From: Vibrio taketomensis
GTDB lineage: Bacteria; Pseudomonadota; Gammaproteobacteria; Enterobacterales; Vibrionaceae
Reading direction: 5' to 3'
NCBI RefSeq assembly: GCF_009938165.1
Contig: NZ_AP019650.1
Span: 434,001-498,000 of the forward strand
DNA length: 64,000 bases
Numbering within the stretch: the stretch's first letter is position 1; every line of letters starts with the position of its first letter. The notes beneath the pieces were generated by a model. That model saw nothing but the letters and a program-made list of their open reading frames with translations. It was not told where the DNA came from and did no database searches. This document shows positions 33,324 to 42,273 of the stretch, one piece after another. The translations under genes and the position numbers were made by a program.

Positions 33324-34154
33324 ATGAGACATTGGATAGTCACAATTTGCTTCGCTTTAGTGTTGACAGGCTGTGGTTCCAAATGGCTTTACGACAATAG
33401 CGATTGGTTTGCCGCGCAGTATCTCGACAATTATATCGAACTTAATGATCCGCAACGGGCATTCCTTCGACACACAGTGAGAATGTCGGTGCCTTGGCAT
33501 CGCACGAACGAGTTGCCCCTCTACATCGATCATATTGATGATATTGACTCAATTGATCCCAAAACGTTCTCTGTCGCGGATTATCGCGAACAACAACAAC
33601 GTTTTCAGCAGCACTCTGTGCGAGTCTACGAGTATTTTTCAACCCAGATAGTGACATTGATTTCTCGTCTTGATGATGATCAGGCAGAGCAATTTATGGA
33701 CTATTTGAGAGTTAAGCACGTTAAGCGCAAACAGCGTTATCAAAATTACGATGAGCAGCAATTTCGCCAGCGTTTTCGAACCAAAATGACGGAAACACTC
33801 GAAAAATGGATGGGACCGTTGAACGAGAAGCAAACCGTCTTGGTGGCAGATTGGGCGCAACAGCGTAACGTTACTTTACCGCTATGGTTTGACTATCAAA
33901 CGCGGTTGCGGATTGAGGTCGACCAGCTTTTGAAAAAGCGCTCTGATCAAGCGTTAATTAAGTCTGCGTTAGACAGTTTTGTATATAACCCTCAACAGTT
34001 TTACTCCCAACAACTCCAGCTTTTAGTCGAGCAAAACAGTCAACTAGGAGAAGAATATTTAGTGGCCATCATTAACCAAATGAGTGCCAGTCAGAACCGT
34101 CATTTAGAAAATGAGTTGGATTATTGGCGGGATGTGATGCAAGACCTTAAATGA
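33324..34154 (+). CDS. DUF6279-family lipoprotein
   Basis: 276 residues. Signal peptide with lipobox LTGC (Cys17), then an all-helical charged body rich in Gln, Arg and Asp (for example DRFAxQYLDNY-like helix, WFDYQTRLRIEVDQLLKKR). I recognise the DUF6279 pattern: lipoprotein with DWFAAQYLDNYIELNDPQ near the start and WHRTNELPLY. ATG follows ACGGAGAGCAAT, a clear ribosome site. Function unknown. Confidence 0.85.
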   Translation: MRHWIVTICFALVLTGCGSKWLYDNSDWFAAQYLDNYIELNDPQRAFLRHTVRMSVPWHRTNELPLYIDHIDDIDSIDPKTFSVADYREQQQRFQQHSVRVYEYFSTQIVTLISRLDDDQAEQFMDYLRVKHVKRKQRYQNYDEQQFRQRFRTKMTETLEKWMGPLNEKQTVLVADWAQQRNVTLPLWFDYQTRLRIEVDQLLKKRSDQALIKSALDSFVYNPQQFYSQQLQLLVEQNSQLGEEYLVAIINQMSASQNRHLENELDYWRDVMQDLK

Positions 34155-34275
34155 AACACTTGGACCAAAGTGCCATAGATAACTTCTGAAATTGAGTTAC
34201 TCTGGAGAGCTGCAGACAATACGAAGGTTGCGCTGTGATCTGGTTGGACTATAACGTGGTTTCAAAGGAATGAAC

Positions 34276-35019
34276 ATGGATTGGTGGTTGCTTGTCGCTG
34301 CTGGCATTGTCGGTGGTATATTGAATAGTGTGGCGGGTGGCGGAAGTTTTATTACTTTTCCCGCATTAATGTTTGTCGGTATTCCTCCCATTGCCGCCAA
34401 TGCAACCAATACATTTGCCGTCAGCGCTGGTTATCTAAGTGGGGCATACGGGTTTCGTCAAGACATAGCCAAGCAACCTCAAGTTATTTTGTCGATTGTG
34501 CTTTTAAGTTTGCTTGGCGGCGCTGTCGGCGCGCTGCTGCTTCTCAACATTTCTGAGCAGGTATTTACTCAAACCATTCCTTGGTTACTACTTTTTGCGA
34601 CCTTTCTATTCGTGTTCGGTGAAAAGTTAAGCGTTCACTTAGCCAAAATTCCCAAATTGTCGACCTGGTTAGGGGTGATTTTACTCATTGTGAGTGCGTA
34701 TGGCGGTTTTTTTAACGCAGGGCTTGGCATTGTGGTGCTCAGCTATTTGGTTCTCGCGCAGTATACCGACATCAATCAAATGAATGGTTTGAAATTATTG
34801 GTGTCGAGTTGCGTCTCATTAAGCGCTATTTGCATTTTTGTATATCAAGGCGTGATTGCTTGGTTGCCCGGCATTGCGGTATTAGTCGGTAGCGTAATTG
34901 GAGGCTATTTAGCCGCAAGAGTATCGCGACAAATTAATCCCAATTACGTTAGGAGTTTTGTCATTTTATCGAGCATGTTGATGACCATTTACTTCTTTGC
35001 CGATATCTACATCGTATGA
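34276..35019 (+). CDS. TSUP-family (TauE/SafE) membrane transporter
   Basis: About 247 residues, eight hydrophobic segments. The family signature GGILNSVAGGGSFITFPAL is at residues about 14-32, and PPIAANATNTFAV follows. A second repeat has SAYGGFFNAGLGIVVLSYL. Members export sulfite, sulfonates or carboxylates. I use ATG 34276 because AAAGGA lies six bases upstream; ATG 34270 sits too close. Single gene; substrate unknown. Confidence 0.9.
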   Translation: MDWWLLVAAGIVGGILNSVAGGGSFITFPALMFVGIPPIAANATNTFAVSAGYLSGAYGFRQDIAKQPQVILSIVLLSLLGGAVGALLLLNISEQVFTQTIPWLLLFATFLFVFGEKLSVHLAKIPKLSTWLGVILLIVSAYGGFFNAGLGIVVLSYLVLAQYTDINQMNGLKLLVSSCVSLSAICIFVYQGVIAWLPGIAVLVGSVIGGYLAARVSRQINPNYVRSFVILSSMLMTIYFFADIYIV

Positions 35020-35234
35020 GCTGTGCCGCAAGTTGTTACATCATTTTTCGCGTGATCGTGGGTGTGGTCTCATAACTCAAAATAGTACCAATGTTTGCTG
35101 CTAAATGAGACTTTAAGCCAAGATTTATGGCTACAAAGCGTAATAATGATCATGCAAATTCTAATAGGTCGTTAATTTGCCACTAACTAAACTCTTGCAG
35201 TTTTGTTCGTGCTTTTTCTTATAAAGGAGGAGTT

Positions 35235-35486
35235 ATGAATAAAAAGTTAGGTACGGTGATGACAAGTAGTCGTATGGTCACCTTCTTCGCGTTTCTGGCC
35301 GCCATCTTTGCATGGTTTTTAAATATGCATGCACTATTTACTTTTACTGTCTTGGCACTTGCTTGTGCAGCATACATCTATTTGGCGGACAAGTATCACC
35401 AATACGCTCATCGACACGACGTGGTCACTATTCCCGTTAAGCATCTTCCAATAATATTTGAAGATAAACGTCCTCGAATGCCTTAG
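35235..35486 (+). CDS. Small two-helix membrane protein of unknown function
   Basis: 83 residues with two hydrophobic stretches (about 16-30 and 34-50) and a soluble, basic tail. AAAGGAGGAG upstream of ATG 35235 is one of the best ribosome sites in the window. A hairpin terminator follows. I do not recognise the family. Confidence 0.75.
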   Translation: MNKKLGTVMTSSRMVTFFAFLAAIFAWFLNMHALFTFTVLALACAAYIYLADKYHQYAHRHDVVTIPVKHLPIIFEDKRPRMP

Positions 35487-35520
35487 TCGAGCAATGACTG
35501 TCAGTCATTTGGGAGAGATA

Positions 35521-35558
35521 ACACACCTTGGTAAGCAATTATTAAGGTGTGTTTTATT
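35521..35558 (+). terminator. Rho-independent terminator
   Basis: 9-bp stem ACACACCTT / AAGGTGTGT with a 14-base loop followed by TTTATTTG, after the small membrane protein gene. Confidence 0.75.
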
Positions 35559-35744
35559 TGAGACCATCAAATCAATCAAAAATCCGAAATAGATCAACAT
35601 CGAAGCACAATTGGTCAGAAGCCCTCTTGGATATTTTCTCACAATAACTCGTCAATTGATTTTGTTGAGTTTTCTTGGTGAAAGCACATGGATTGACGTG
35701 ATTGGAACTTAATGATTGTAAGATGATGTGATGAGGACGTTAAC

Positions 35745-37292
35745 ATGAAACGTATACCTGCCTTGGACTCGATTCGAGGTTTGTTATTGGTCTTGATGAC
35801 TATTAATCACTTAGTTTGGATAAGTGGTGGTAACTCGGTGATTCAGCTGTTTAGTCTGCAGCCGTTAGGGCAGTTTGGTGCAGCTGAATGTTTTGTTTTG
35901 GTCTCGGGGTTTTTAGCCGGCGCTATTTATAGCCGCCCAACGTTGACCAATGCAGATGTTCGCGGCAAAGCTTGGGGGCGCGCTGCAAGTATATATCGCT
36001 ATCACCTCGTATGTTTAATGGTGGTATTTACATGGTTTGCCTTATGTAGTGCGTATCTTCCTTCGGCAGAAAAGTTGTTACAGCCTAACTTAACAAGTTT
36101 TACGCACGCGCCTTGGTCTTCAGCGGTGTTAAGTGCCTTGCTGATCAACAAACCCAATTATCTAGAAATCTTACCGTTATACATCATGTATATGCTGCTT
36201 TTACCGGCTTTGATTGCGGGATATCGTCGTGGTTGGATGCTGATCGTGTTGCTAGTCAGCGTCGGAATCTGGTTATCGAGTGAGTATATCACGAGCAATT
36301 ACTTGGGCTCGGCATTCCCAGAGTTACCTCTGCAAACAGGATATTTTGATCCCTTTGCTTGGCAATTGTTGTTTGTTAGCGCATCGGCGGCAGGATTTTT
36401 AGCGAATCAAGAAGGCTTTAGCTGGTACTCGAAACCACTTACGGTCGCCGCTGGGTGTATCGCATTAGTTGTATTTTTGGCCCATCACGGTGCGTTTTTA
36501 TCTTGGGGTATCCATCAAGGCGTATTGTATGCGCAAGCCGATAAACCGGAACTTGGCTGGTTGCGTTTTCTCAATGTGGTGACTTGGACCTATCTCATTG
36601 CTGTGCTTATTAAACATCGACCAACATGGCTGGTTTTTAGACCTCTTTCGTATATCGGGCGACATTCACTCCAGGTGTTTGCGTGGCATACCGTACTCAT
36701 CTATTTGATGGCGCCAATGTTGTGGTCTCAACGACTCACCACTCACTATGAACCATTAGTGTTGATTTGTTTAATGTCTATCTGGATCCCTGCTTGGATT
36801 AAGGAAAGCTCTGACCCAATGTCAGCGGTAAAGCGTTGGTGTTTGGGTGGCGGGGGAGCTGTGAGCGCAGCGTTAGTGTTGTCGTTGGTATTTAGACCTG
36901 AACCGATTCCTAAAGTGGTTGCGGATGCAGAAGGGTTAGCGCCACTAACGATTAAAATGGTGAATATTGAACGAGAGGGCCCGGTGATACTGTTGGTCTA
37001 TGGTGAAGGTGACAACTTGTCAGGCATGCCAAGTATTCATGCTAATGGTTATTCTGTAGAACAAGCAAAAGCAGGGATACAACTTAAGGCGTTACCTGAA
37101 GGAAAATACGCCATATTTGCCTTTCAGGATAGTGATGGCAATCAGCAGCTAACCATGGGGGCTGGTGGCATGCCTATGGAAGGTTTTGGTTATTCCAATA
37201 ATCCCGCTCTGCAAGGGCCTCCAACCATGGCACAAATTCAATTCTCTCACCCTAACGAAGCGCATCAAGTGATTCAATTGGTGAATCTATAG
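35745..37292 (+). CDS. OpgC-like membrane protein fused to a DUF2141 domain
   Basis: 515 residues. The N-terminal region (about 1-375) has about ten membrane segments and the start RIPALDSIRGLLLVLMTINH typical of the OpgC family; HSLQVFAWHTVLIYL is also characteristic. OpgC adds succinyl groups to periplasmic glucans, so this protein may modify a surface glycan. Residues about 395-515 form a separate soluble domain resembling DUF2141 (ALPEGKYAIFAFQDSDGN then GGMPMEGFGYSNN). The fusion is unusual; DUF2141 is normally a stand-alone exported protein. No clear ribosome site; ATG 35745 has TGATGAGGACGTTAAC upstream (AGGA). Single gene. Confidence 0.88.
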   Translation: MKRIPALDSIRGLLLVLMTINHLVWISGGNSVIQLFSLQPLGQFGAAECFVLVSGFLAGAIYSRPTLTNADVRGKAWGRAASIYRYHLVCLMVVFTWFALCSAYLPSAEKLLQPNLTSFTHAPWSSAVLSALLINKPNYLEILPLYIMYMLLLPALIAGYRRGWMLIVLLVSVGIWLSSEYITSNYLGSAFPELPLQTGYFDPFAWQLLFVSASAAGFLANQEGFSWYSKPLTVAAGCIALVVFLAHHGAFLSWGIHQGVLYAQADKPELGWLRFLNVVTWTYLIAVLIKHRPTWLVFRPLSYIGRHSLQVFAWHTVLIYLMAPMLWSQRLTTHYEPLVLICLMSIWIPAWIKESSDPMSAVKRWCLGGGGAVSAALVLSLVFRPEPIPKVVADAEGLAPLTIKMVNIEREGPVILLVYGEGDNLSGMPSIHANGYSVEQAKAGIQLKALPEGKYAIFAFQDSDGNQQLTMGAGGMPMEGFGYSNNPALQGPPTMAQIQFSHPNEAHQVIQLVNL

Positions 37293-37336
37293 CGCTAAGT
37301 ACTGCCACTTGAGTATATGAAGTGGCAGTTTCCTTG

Positions 37337-37822
37337 TTAACCTTGTTCAACCGTCCAAATCGACTTTTGTCTTGATAAAGCCCGCTTCTCAACCGGAGTG
37401 AGCAAATTAAACTCAATGGATTCCCCGTTGAAGCGTAAGTTGCGGATCAATTCTGGTGATGCGCGATATTGGTATTTACTATGTTGTGCTAATCGCAGAT
37501 AAAATTTCTCGAGTTGATTTTCAAGCTGCATTGCACACTCTCCATTCCAGTATGTGGAGAGAAACAAGCCTTTTACGTGTTTTGCTTCGAGCTTGTCTGT
37601 CGAGTATGTAGGAATGAAAGAGTAATGATATTGGCTATCTGGCGTGATGCTGGGAGCGTGAAAGGCCAAATCAATGGACTCAATAACTGGTTGGGCAGTG
37701 CATAGCTGTTGTAGTAGCGTCGATATACGGCGAGTGCCCGCTCGTTTGGTTTTCGCAATCGTGTGTTGATAATCAATATTGATATTAACATCGATGTCGA
37801 CGATATTTTGTTTATCAATCAA
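37337..37822 (-). CDS. Hypothetical protein coupled to an AraC regulator
   Basis: 161 residues, no signal peptide or membrane helix. It begins at a TTG (37822) that overlaps the TGA of the upstream AraC-type gene, so it is probably translated by coupling. Features seen: TKRAGTRRISTLLQQLC near the start, TYWNGECAMQLENQLEKFYL in the middle, and a basic C-terminus. I do not recognise the family; possibly an accessory or partner of the regulator. Confidence 0.65.
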   Translation of the reverse strand: MIDKQNIVDIDVNINIDYQHTIAKTKRAGTRRISTLLQQLCTAQPVIESIDLAFHAPSITPDSQYHYSFIPTYSTDKLEAKHVKGLFLSTYWNGECAMQLENQLEKFYLRLAQHSKYQYRASPELIRNLRFNGESIEFNLLTPVEKRALSRQKSIWTVEQG

Positions 37823-38703
37823 ATCCCATAAAGGGTCTTGCTCAATGTTTTGATAGGTTCAATAGGGCAACCAAAGTGTAGCTCCCCAGTTTGTTCATCA
37901 TAGTGCCAAAGAGCAGGCCACCCGCCTAAGTAACATTCTTTTTCTTCAAAGACTCGATGATAAAAATGATGGAAAATCATTGGCACGTAACTAGGGTCAG
38001 GAAGTATCACTTGAGCCATTTTGCAAGCAGGCAATTGTACCTCAAGGAGATCGCTTGGTATCGGCTCGCTCGGCAAAAAAGGAAAGGCTAAGCTCATGGG
38101 GTAGGTGCTGTTGGCATTTTGACTGTGCTCTCTAAACTCCAATATTCTCATTTGTTCAAATCGAAGCGAGCGACTGTATTCTTGTTTTGCGAGTCGATGG
38201 TGTGCATTCGAAATGGCCTCAATAATGACATCGATCTGACGTAGGCTGGTATTAACGGTAAAAGCAAAGCAACCCCAGTGTGTTTCCGGATGTTCGATGA
38301 CCTCTATCGGTAACGCCAAACAGCGTTGAATTTGCTCTAGCTTTTTGCTGTCAATACGCTCGAAATTGACTCTTTCAGCCCAAGTCTTATGTCCAAATAG
38401 ATTGGATGGGGTCGTTGAAGTTTGCTGACGAAAAGCGCGCGCAAATGCTTCTTGAGATTCGAATCCATGCTCAATGGCAATATCTAGAATTCGGAGCTTA
38501 CCTTCGGCAAGGCGCATCGCTGCCAAGCTGACATTGCGCATACGCTGATAGCTAGAAATCGAGTAGCCCGTTTCGGTTTTGAAATGACGTTGAATATAAG
38601 AACGGCTGTAACCACAATGTTGAGCAATAGCATCAATGCTAATAATGGTCGGTAATTGCTCTTCGATTAAATCGATAATGGCTAAAGTAAGCGAGTGATT
38701 CAT
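37819..38703 (-). CDS. AraC-family regulator with GyrI-like effector domain
   Basis: 294 residues. DNA-binding part at the N-terminus with two helix-turn-helix motifs (ISIDAIAQHCGYSRSYIQRH, then RILDIAIEHGFESQEAFARA). The C-terminal part (about 130-294) resembles the GyrI/SbmC small-molecule-binding domain, with VIEHPETHWGCFAFTV. This is the Rob/SoxS-like layout in which the C-terminal domain senses small hydrophobic molecules. ATG 38703; no strong ribosome site. Followed by an overlapping hypothetical gene. Effector and targets unknown. Confidence 0.87.
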   Translation of the reverse strand: MNHSLTLAIIDLIEEQLPTIISIDAIAQHCGYSRSYIQRHFKTETGYSISSYQRMRNVSLAAMRLAEGKLRILDIAIEHGFESQEAFARAFRQQTSTTPSNLFGHKTWAERVNFERIDSKKLEQIQRCLALPIEVIEHPETHWGCFAFTVNTSLRQIDVIIEAISNAHHRLAKQEYSRSLRFEQMRILEFREHSQNANSTYPMSLAFPFLPSEPIPSDLLEVQLPACKMAQVILPDPSYVPMIFHHFYHRVFEEKECYLGGWPALWHYDEQTGELHFGCPIEPIKTLSKTLYGI

Positions 38704-38845
38704 TGAGTGCTGATACGTTAAGTCGGAATTTCACATCTTTTGTTTTGGCTAGCTTAAGCAAAATACCGTCTGGTTTCGAGCTAGATTTCTGAGATGATCA
38801 TCGCAGATAGATAAGTTAGCCTTCTATTGCAGAATACAAAAACAA

Positions 38846-38874
38846 AAAGCCGATACTTTGAAAGTATCGGCTTT
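38846..38874 (-). terminator. Terminator of the PTS operon
   Basis: Perfect 13-bp stem AAAGCCGATACTT / AAGTATCGGCTTT with a 3-base loop and T tract on the leftward side, after the EIIBC stop. Confidence 0.85.
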
Positions 38875-38912
38875 GTTAGTGCCTAGCTAGGCTGACGTTG
38901 TTACAGTAATTA

Positions 38913-40319
38913 TTATGCTTGAATTAGCGTTGCTGCTTGCTTCATTGCTTCTTTAGTCGAACATTCAACAACTTTTGCATTCGCAAAGCGGTGTGCATCT
39001 TTTACTTGAATGTCATGAGCAAGGATAACCAGTTTCGCATTTGCTACATCTAGGTCAGTAATGCGGTTTTGGATGCCGTTTTGACCTTGAGTTTCAACTT
39101 TGATCTTGATACCTGCAGCTGCACCTGCTTTCTCAAGCGCTTTTGCTGCCATGAAAGTGTGTGCTACGCCTGATGGGCAACAAGTAACAGCGACTACGTC
39201 GTACTCACCTTCGCCTGCTACTGGTGCTGCAGCTGCTGCTTGAACTGGTGCTGTTTCAACTTCTTCAGCTTCAACTTGTTCTTCAGCTACTGGTTTCCAG
39301 AAACCTACGATAACAGCTGTAGTTAGAGAGCCTAGAGCGATACCCACTACGTACATTGGAATGTTGCTTGATACAGGCGCTGTAATTAGACCGCCCCAAG
39401 GTGCGTGCAGTAGGATGTCAGTTAGGAAGCCAAACACACAGCCAACGATACCACCAGCAACGATTGAAGGAAGAACGCGCATTGGGTCGTTTGCTGCGAA
39501 TGGGATAGCACCTTCAGAGATACCGATAGAACCCATGATTGCTGCCGCTTTACCCGCTTCTTGCTCTTCTTTCGTGAATTTTTTCTTGAATAGGAAAGTT
39601 GCTAGAGCCATACCTAGAGGAGGCGTACAAATTGCGATACCAACGCCACCCATTAGCCAAGGTTGAGTATCAACTTGAGTTTGAGCAAATAGCGTTGCTA
39701 CTTTGTTGATAGGACCACCCATGTCAAATGCAGTCATACCACCAAGGATAGTACCTAGGACCACTTTAGATGCGCCAGCCATTGAAGCTAGGAACTCGTT
39801 CATAGAGGTCATGAACAGTTTGATTGGCTCACCGATACCCCATAGAACGATACCAGCAGAAACTAGAGTACCGATTAGAGGGTAGATAAAGTACGCACCA
39901 AGCGCAGTCATGTTTGGAGACAGTGGGATTTTCTTAAGTTGGTAAACAACACCACCCGCAAGGAAACCTGCCACGATACAACCAAGGAAGCCGCCGCCCA
40001 TATCTGCCATGATGCCAGAAGAGATCATTGCTGGCGCAAGTGCTGGTTTGTCAGCGATTGAGTAACCGATGAAACCACCTAGGATGATAGGGAAAAGAAC
40101 AAGACCTTTAATACCGATGTTTGAGATGTCAGCTAAAAGGCCGTCAGCCGGAACCGCGCCTTTACCTGAAGCCATAACTGCAAGAGCAAGTAAAACACCA
40201 CCAGCAACGATAAAAGGTAACATGTGAGAGGTACCAAAAAGTAGGTGCCCCTTTAAAGTGCTAAGTGTCTTTTTGAGATCACTATTATTATTGGTAGCTT
40301 GAGCTGTTAGGGTACTCAT
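38913..40319 (-). CDS. PTS fructose-family permease, EIIC-EIIB fusion
   Basis: 468-residue inner-membrane permease. Residues about 20-350 are the EIIC channel (family marks LLFGTSHMLPFIVAGGVLLAL, GGMTAFDMGGPINKVA, and ISEGAIPFA). An Ala/Pro/Glu linker at about 355-375 leads to the EIIB domain, whose phosphorylated Cys is in CCPSGVAHTFMAA. Pairs with the EIIA protein encoded just upstream (40331). The ATG at 40319 is 11 bases from the EIIA stop. Substrate probably a ketohexose or mannose-type hexose, inferred from manA in the cluster. Confidence 0.92.
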   Translation of the reverse strand: MSTLTAQATNNNSDLKKTLSTLKGHLLFGTSHMLPFIVAGGVLLALAVMASGKGAVPADGLLADISNIGIKGLVLFPIILGGFIGYSIADKPALAPAMISSGIMADMGGGFLGCIVAGFLAGGVVYQLKKIPLSPNMTALGAYFIYPLIGTLVSAGIVLWGIGEPIKLFMTSMNEFLASMAGASKVVLGTILGGMTAFDMGGPINKVATLFAQTQVDTQPWLMGGVGIAICTPPLGMALATFLFKKKFTKEEQEAGKAAAIMGSIGISEGAIPFAANDPMRVLPSIVAGGIVGCVFGFLTDILLHAPWGGLITAPVSSNIPMYVVGIALGSLTTAVIVGFWKPVAEEQVEAEEVETAPVQAAAAAPVAGEGEYDVVAVTCCPSGVAHTFMAAKALEKAGAAAGIKIKVETQGQNGIQNRITDLDVANAKLVILAHDIQVKDAHRFANAKVVECSTKEAMKQAATLIQA

Positions 40320-40330
40320 AATTATTCCAC

Positions 40331-40771
40331 CTATGAATTGATTAAAATATTTAGAATTTGTTCTTCACTTTGTGCATTGTTAATTTCTTCGATAAATTCA
40401 TCGCTGAATTTTCCGAATAGTTCTTGTAGTACATAAATATGATGGTCAGCACCGTTGTCTGGTGAAGCAATCATAAAGAATACTGTTGGTTTGATGCCGT
40501 CTTCGTCACCGTATTCGATACCTTCACGCTTTACGCCAACAGCGATTGCAGGTTCGGTAACTGCTTTGCTTTTCGCATGTGGGTAGGCGATGCCATCAGT
40601 AGACGTAACGCTGACTGCTTCACGCGCTTCGATGTCAGCAAGAAACGCATCTTTATTGCTGATACGGTTGTTTTCTAATAATGCTTGCGCCAATTCTTCA
40701 AACACTTGTTGTTTATTTTCAGCTTTCAGTTCGTGTTTAATTAAATTAACGTTAGTAAGTTGTGTAATCAT
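40331..40771 (-). CDS. PTS fructose-family EIIA protein
   Basis: 146-residue stand-alone phosphocarrier. The phosphorylated His is in GIAYPHAKSKAV (about residue 66). Supplies the phosphate for the EIICB protein encoded next. ATG 40771; the upstream region holds an operator-like motif. Conserved context with manA in Vibrio PTS clusters. Confidence 0.92.
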   Translation of the reverse strand: MITQLTNVNLIKHELKAENKQQVFEELAQALLENNRISNKDAFLADIEAREAVSVTSTDGIAYPHAKSKAVTEPAIAVGVKREGIEYGDEDGIKPTVFFMIASPDNGADHHIYVLQELFGKFSDEFIEEINNAQSEEQILNILINS

Positions 40772-40859
40772 ATTTAACTCTGGGTGTTCATGTTCTGAGA
40801 TAAAATTAATCGATTACAGTGTTTTGAGAAATAGCAAAAAAAATCCATCCACTATACTT

Positions 40860-40893
40860 TTGTATCCAGCCAACATGAGTGTGATGGTCATCA
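40860..40893. promoter_or_regulatory. Operator-like motif upstream of the EIIA-EIICB operon
   Basis: TTGTAT, 16 bases, then TGTGATGGTCATCA. The same layout with TGTGATGGTGATCA occurs at 44276-44309. Each lies about 90-95 bases upstream of a PTS start. Candidate site for the AraC regulator and/or CRP (half site TGTGA). Confidence 0.5.
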
Positions 40894-40931
40894 TTATTTT
40901 TTGAGAGTTGAGAGAGGGCTATATACGAAAA

Positions 40932-40950
40932 AGCCCTGCAGGGCAGGGCT
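40932..40950 (-). terminator. Terminator of manA
   Basis: 8-bp stem AGCCCTGC / GCAGGGCT with a 3-base loop, followed leftward by TTTTTCG. It separates the manA transcript from the EIIA-EIICB operon. Confidence 0.8.
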
Positions 40951-40974
40951 AGGAAGATTGAGTACGACAACGTA

Positions 40975-42192
40975 TCAGCAATAGGCGCGTGCGACACGCC
41001 CAGCACACGTGAGCGTGTAGTTTTGTGCAAACGCTGGAACAAAGACGGATTGGCCTTTTTCAACCACACATGATTGTCCATTTTCATGCTCTAAAGTCAT
41101 AGCTTCATCCAGTGGCAATAGAATTTCAGCACTATCCACACACACATTGCGTTGGTTAGAGGTCGGGATGATTGCAAACTTAAAGTCCTCGACAGGAATT
41201 GGATATTCCAGCATGTCGCTATTTATGTTTGGCTCAAGCAGTAAGGTATCAAATGGCTTCTCTTCGAAAATAGTGCAAGCCGCCAGTTCGTCAATATCCA
41301 TATGCTTCGGTGTAAGGCCTGCGCGCAGTACGTTGTCCGAATTCGCCATAATTTCAAGCCCCGTACCTTTGATGTAAGCGTGCGGTGTTTCTGCATCTAG
41401 GAACATCGCTTGGCCTGGTTCAAGTGTGATGACATTAAGCAGTAGTGGTGCAAATAGACCAATATCGCCTGGGTATTGAGTTTCTAATTCAAGGATTAGT
41501 GCCATCAAAGGATCAGTAGAAATATTGGCTTGCGCAAGCAGGACGGATAAAGCCATCTCTTTAGCTTCCCCTTCAAGAGAAAGTAAACCAGAGAAGAAAT
41601 GACGTAAGCCGTTAGAGTTTTGGCTTACGATAAGCGCGTTCAATAATGGTTTGATTTCGGCGATATCAAGCTGAGTAAAGTTGGCAATAATGTCAGAGAT
41701 GGAGCGGAAACCATTCATCGCTTGGTAACGAGTAAGGGCATAAACAAGCTCAGGTTTATGGTTTGGATCTTTATAATTACGCTCGCTAGCCGATAGCGGA
41801 ATACCTTGCTGCTCTTCTCGTGCATAACCCGTTTCGGCTTGGTATTTGTTTGGGTGAACTTGAATCGATAGGGCTTTTTCAGCGGCAAGGACCTTAAAGA
41901 GATAGGGTAACTCACCAAAATGATTGGCAATGTGGGCACCAAGAAATGCGTCGCGGTTGGAGTTAATCAGTTGCGACAGCTGTGTGGTTACGCCTTCCGT
42001 TTCAACCATTGAACAACCGTTTGGGTGTGCACCCATCCAGAGTTCGGCTTGTGGTTCAGATTTCGCGTTATCTATATCGAACAGTTGGTTGAATGATGTG
42101 GTGCTGCCCCATGCGTAGTTTTGAATCACGTTGGTCATTGGGTAGAACACTGAATGTAAGTTAGGGGTGTTTTCAAGTCGGCTATCAGTCAT
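40975..42192 (-). CDS. manA: Mannose-6-phosphate isomerase, class I
   Basis: Zinc enzyme interconverting mannose 6-phosphate and fructose 6-phosphate. Type I phosphomannose isomerase, 405 residues. Metal ligands and motifs: LSIQVHPNKYQAE (Gln and His), DPNHKPELVYALT (Glu), and LDAETPHAYIKG (His). ATG 42192 has AAGGTGACC upstream, better than the GTG at 42201. In the same transcript as the EIIABC permease, so imported mannose would feed glycolysis as fructose 6-phosphate. A second copy of manA elsewhere in the genome is likely, but not shown. Confidence 0.93.
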   Translation of the reverse strand: MTDSRLENTPNLHSVFYPMTNVIQNYAWGSTTSFNQLFDIDNAKSEPQAELWMGAHPNGCSMVETEGVTTQLSQLINSNRDAFLGAHIANHFGELPYLFKVLAAEKALSIQVHPNKYQAETGYAREEQQGIPLSASERNYKDPNHKPELVYALTRYQAMNGFRSISDIIANFTQLDIAEIKPLLNALIVSQNSNGLRHFFSGLLSLEGEAKEMALSVLLAQANISTDPLMALILELETQYPGDIGLFAPLLLNVITLEPGQAMFLDAETPHAYIKGTGLEIMANSDNVLRAGLTPKHMDIDELAACTIFEEKPFDTLLLEPNINSDMLEYPIPVEDFKFAIIPTSNQRNVCVDSAEILLPLDEAMTLEHENGQSCVVEKGQSVFVPAFAQNYTLTCAGRVARAYC

Positions 42193-42273
42193 GATGGTCA
42201 CCTTAATATTTCAATCTTTAAAGCACTTCAGCCCAAGCGCGAAGGCTTAGGCTGAGGGAGGTTGGTTGAGTGA

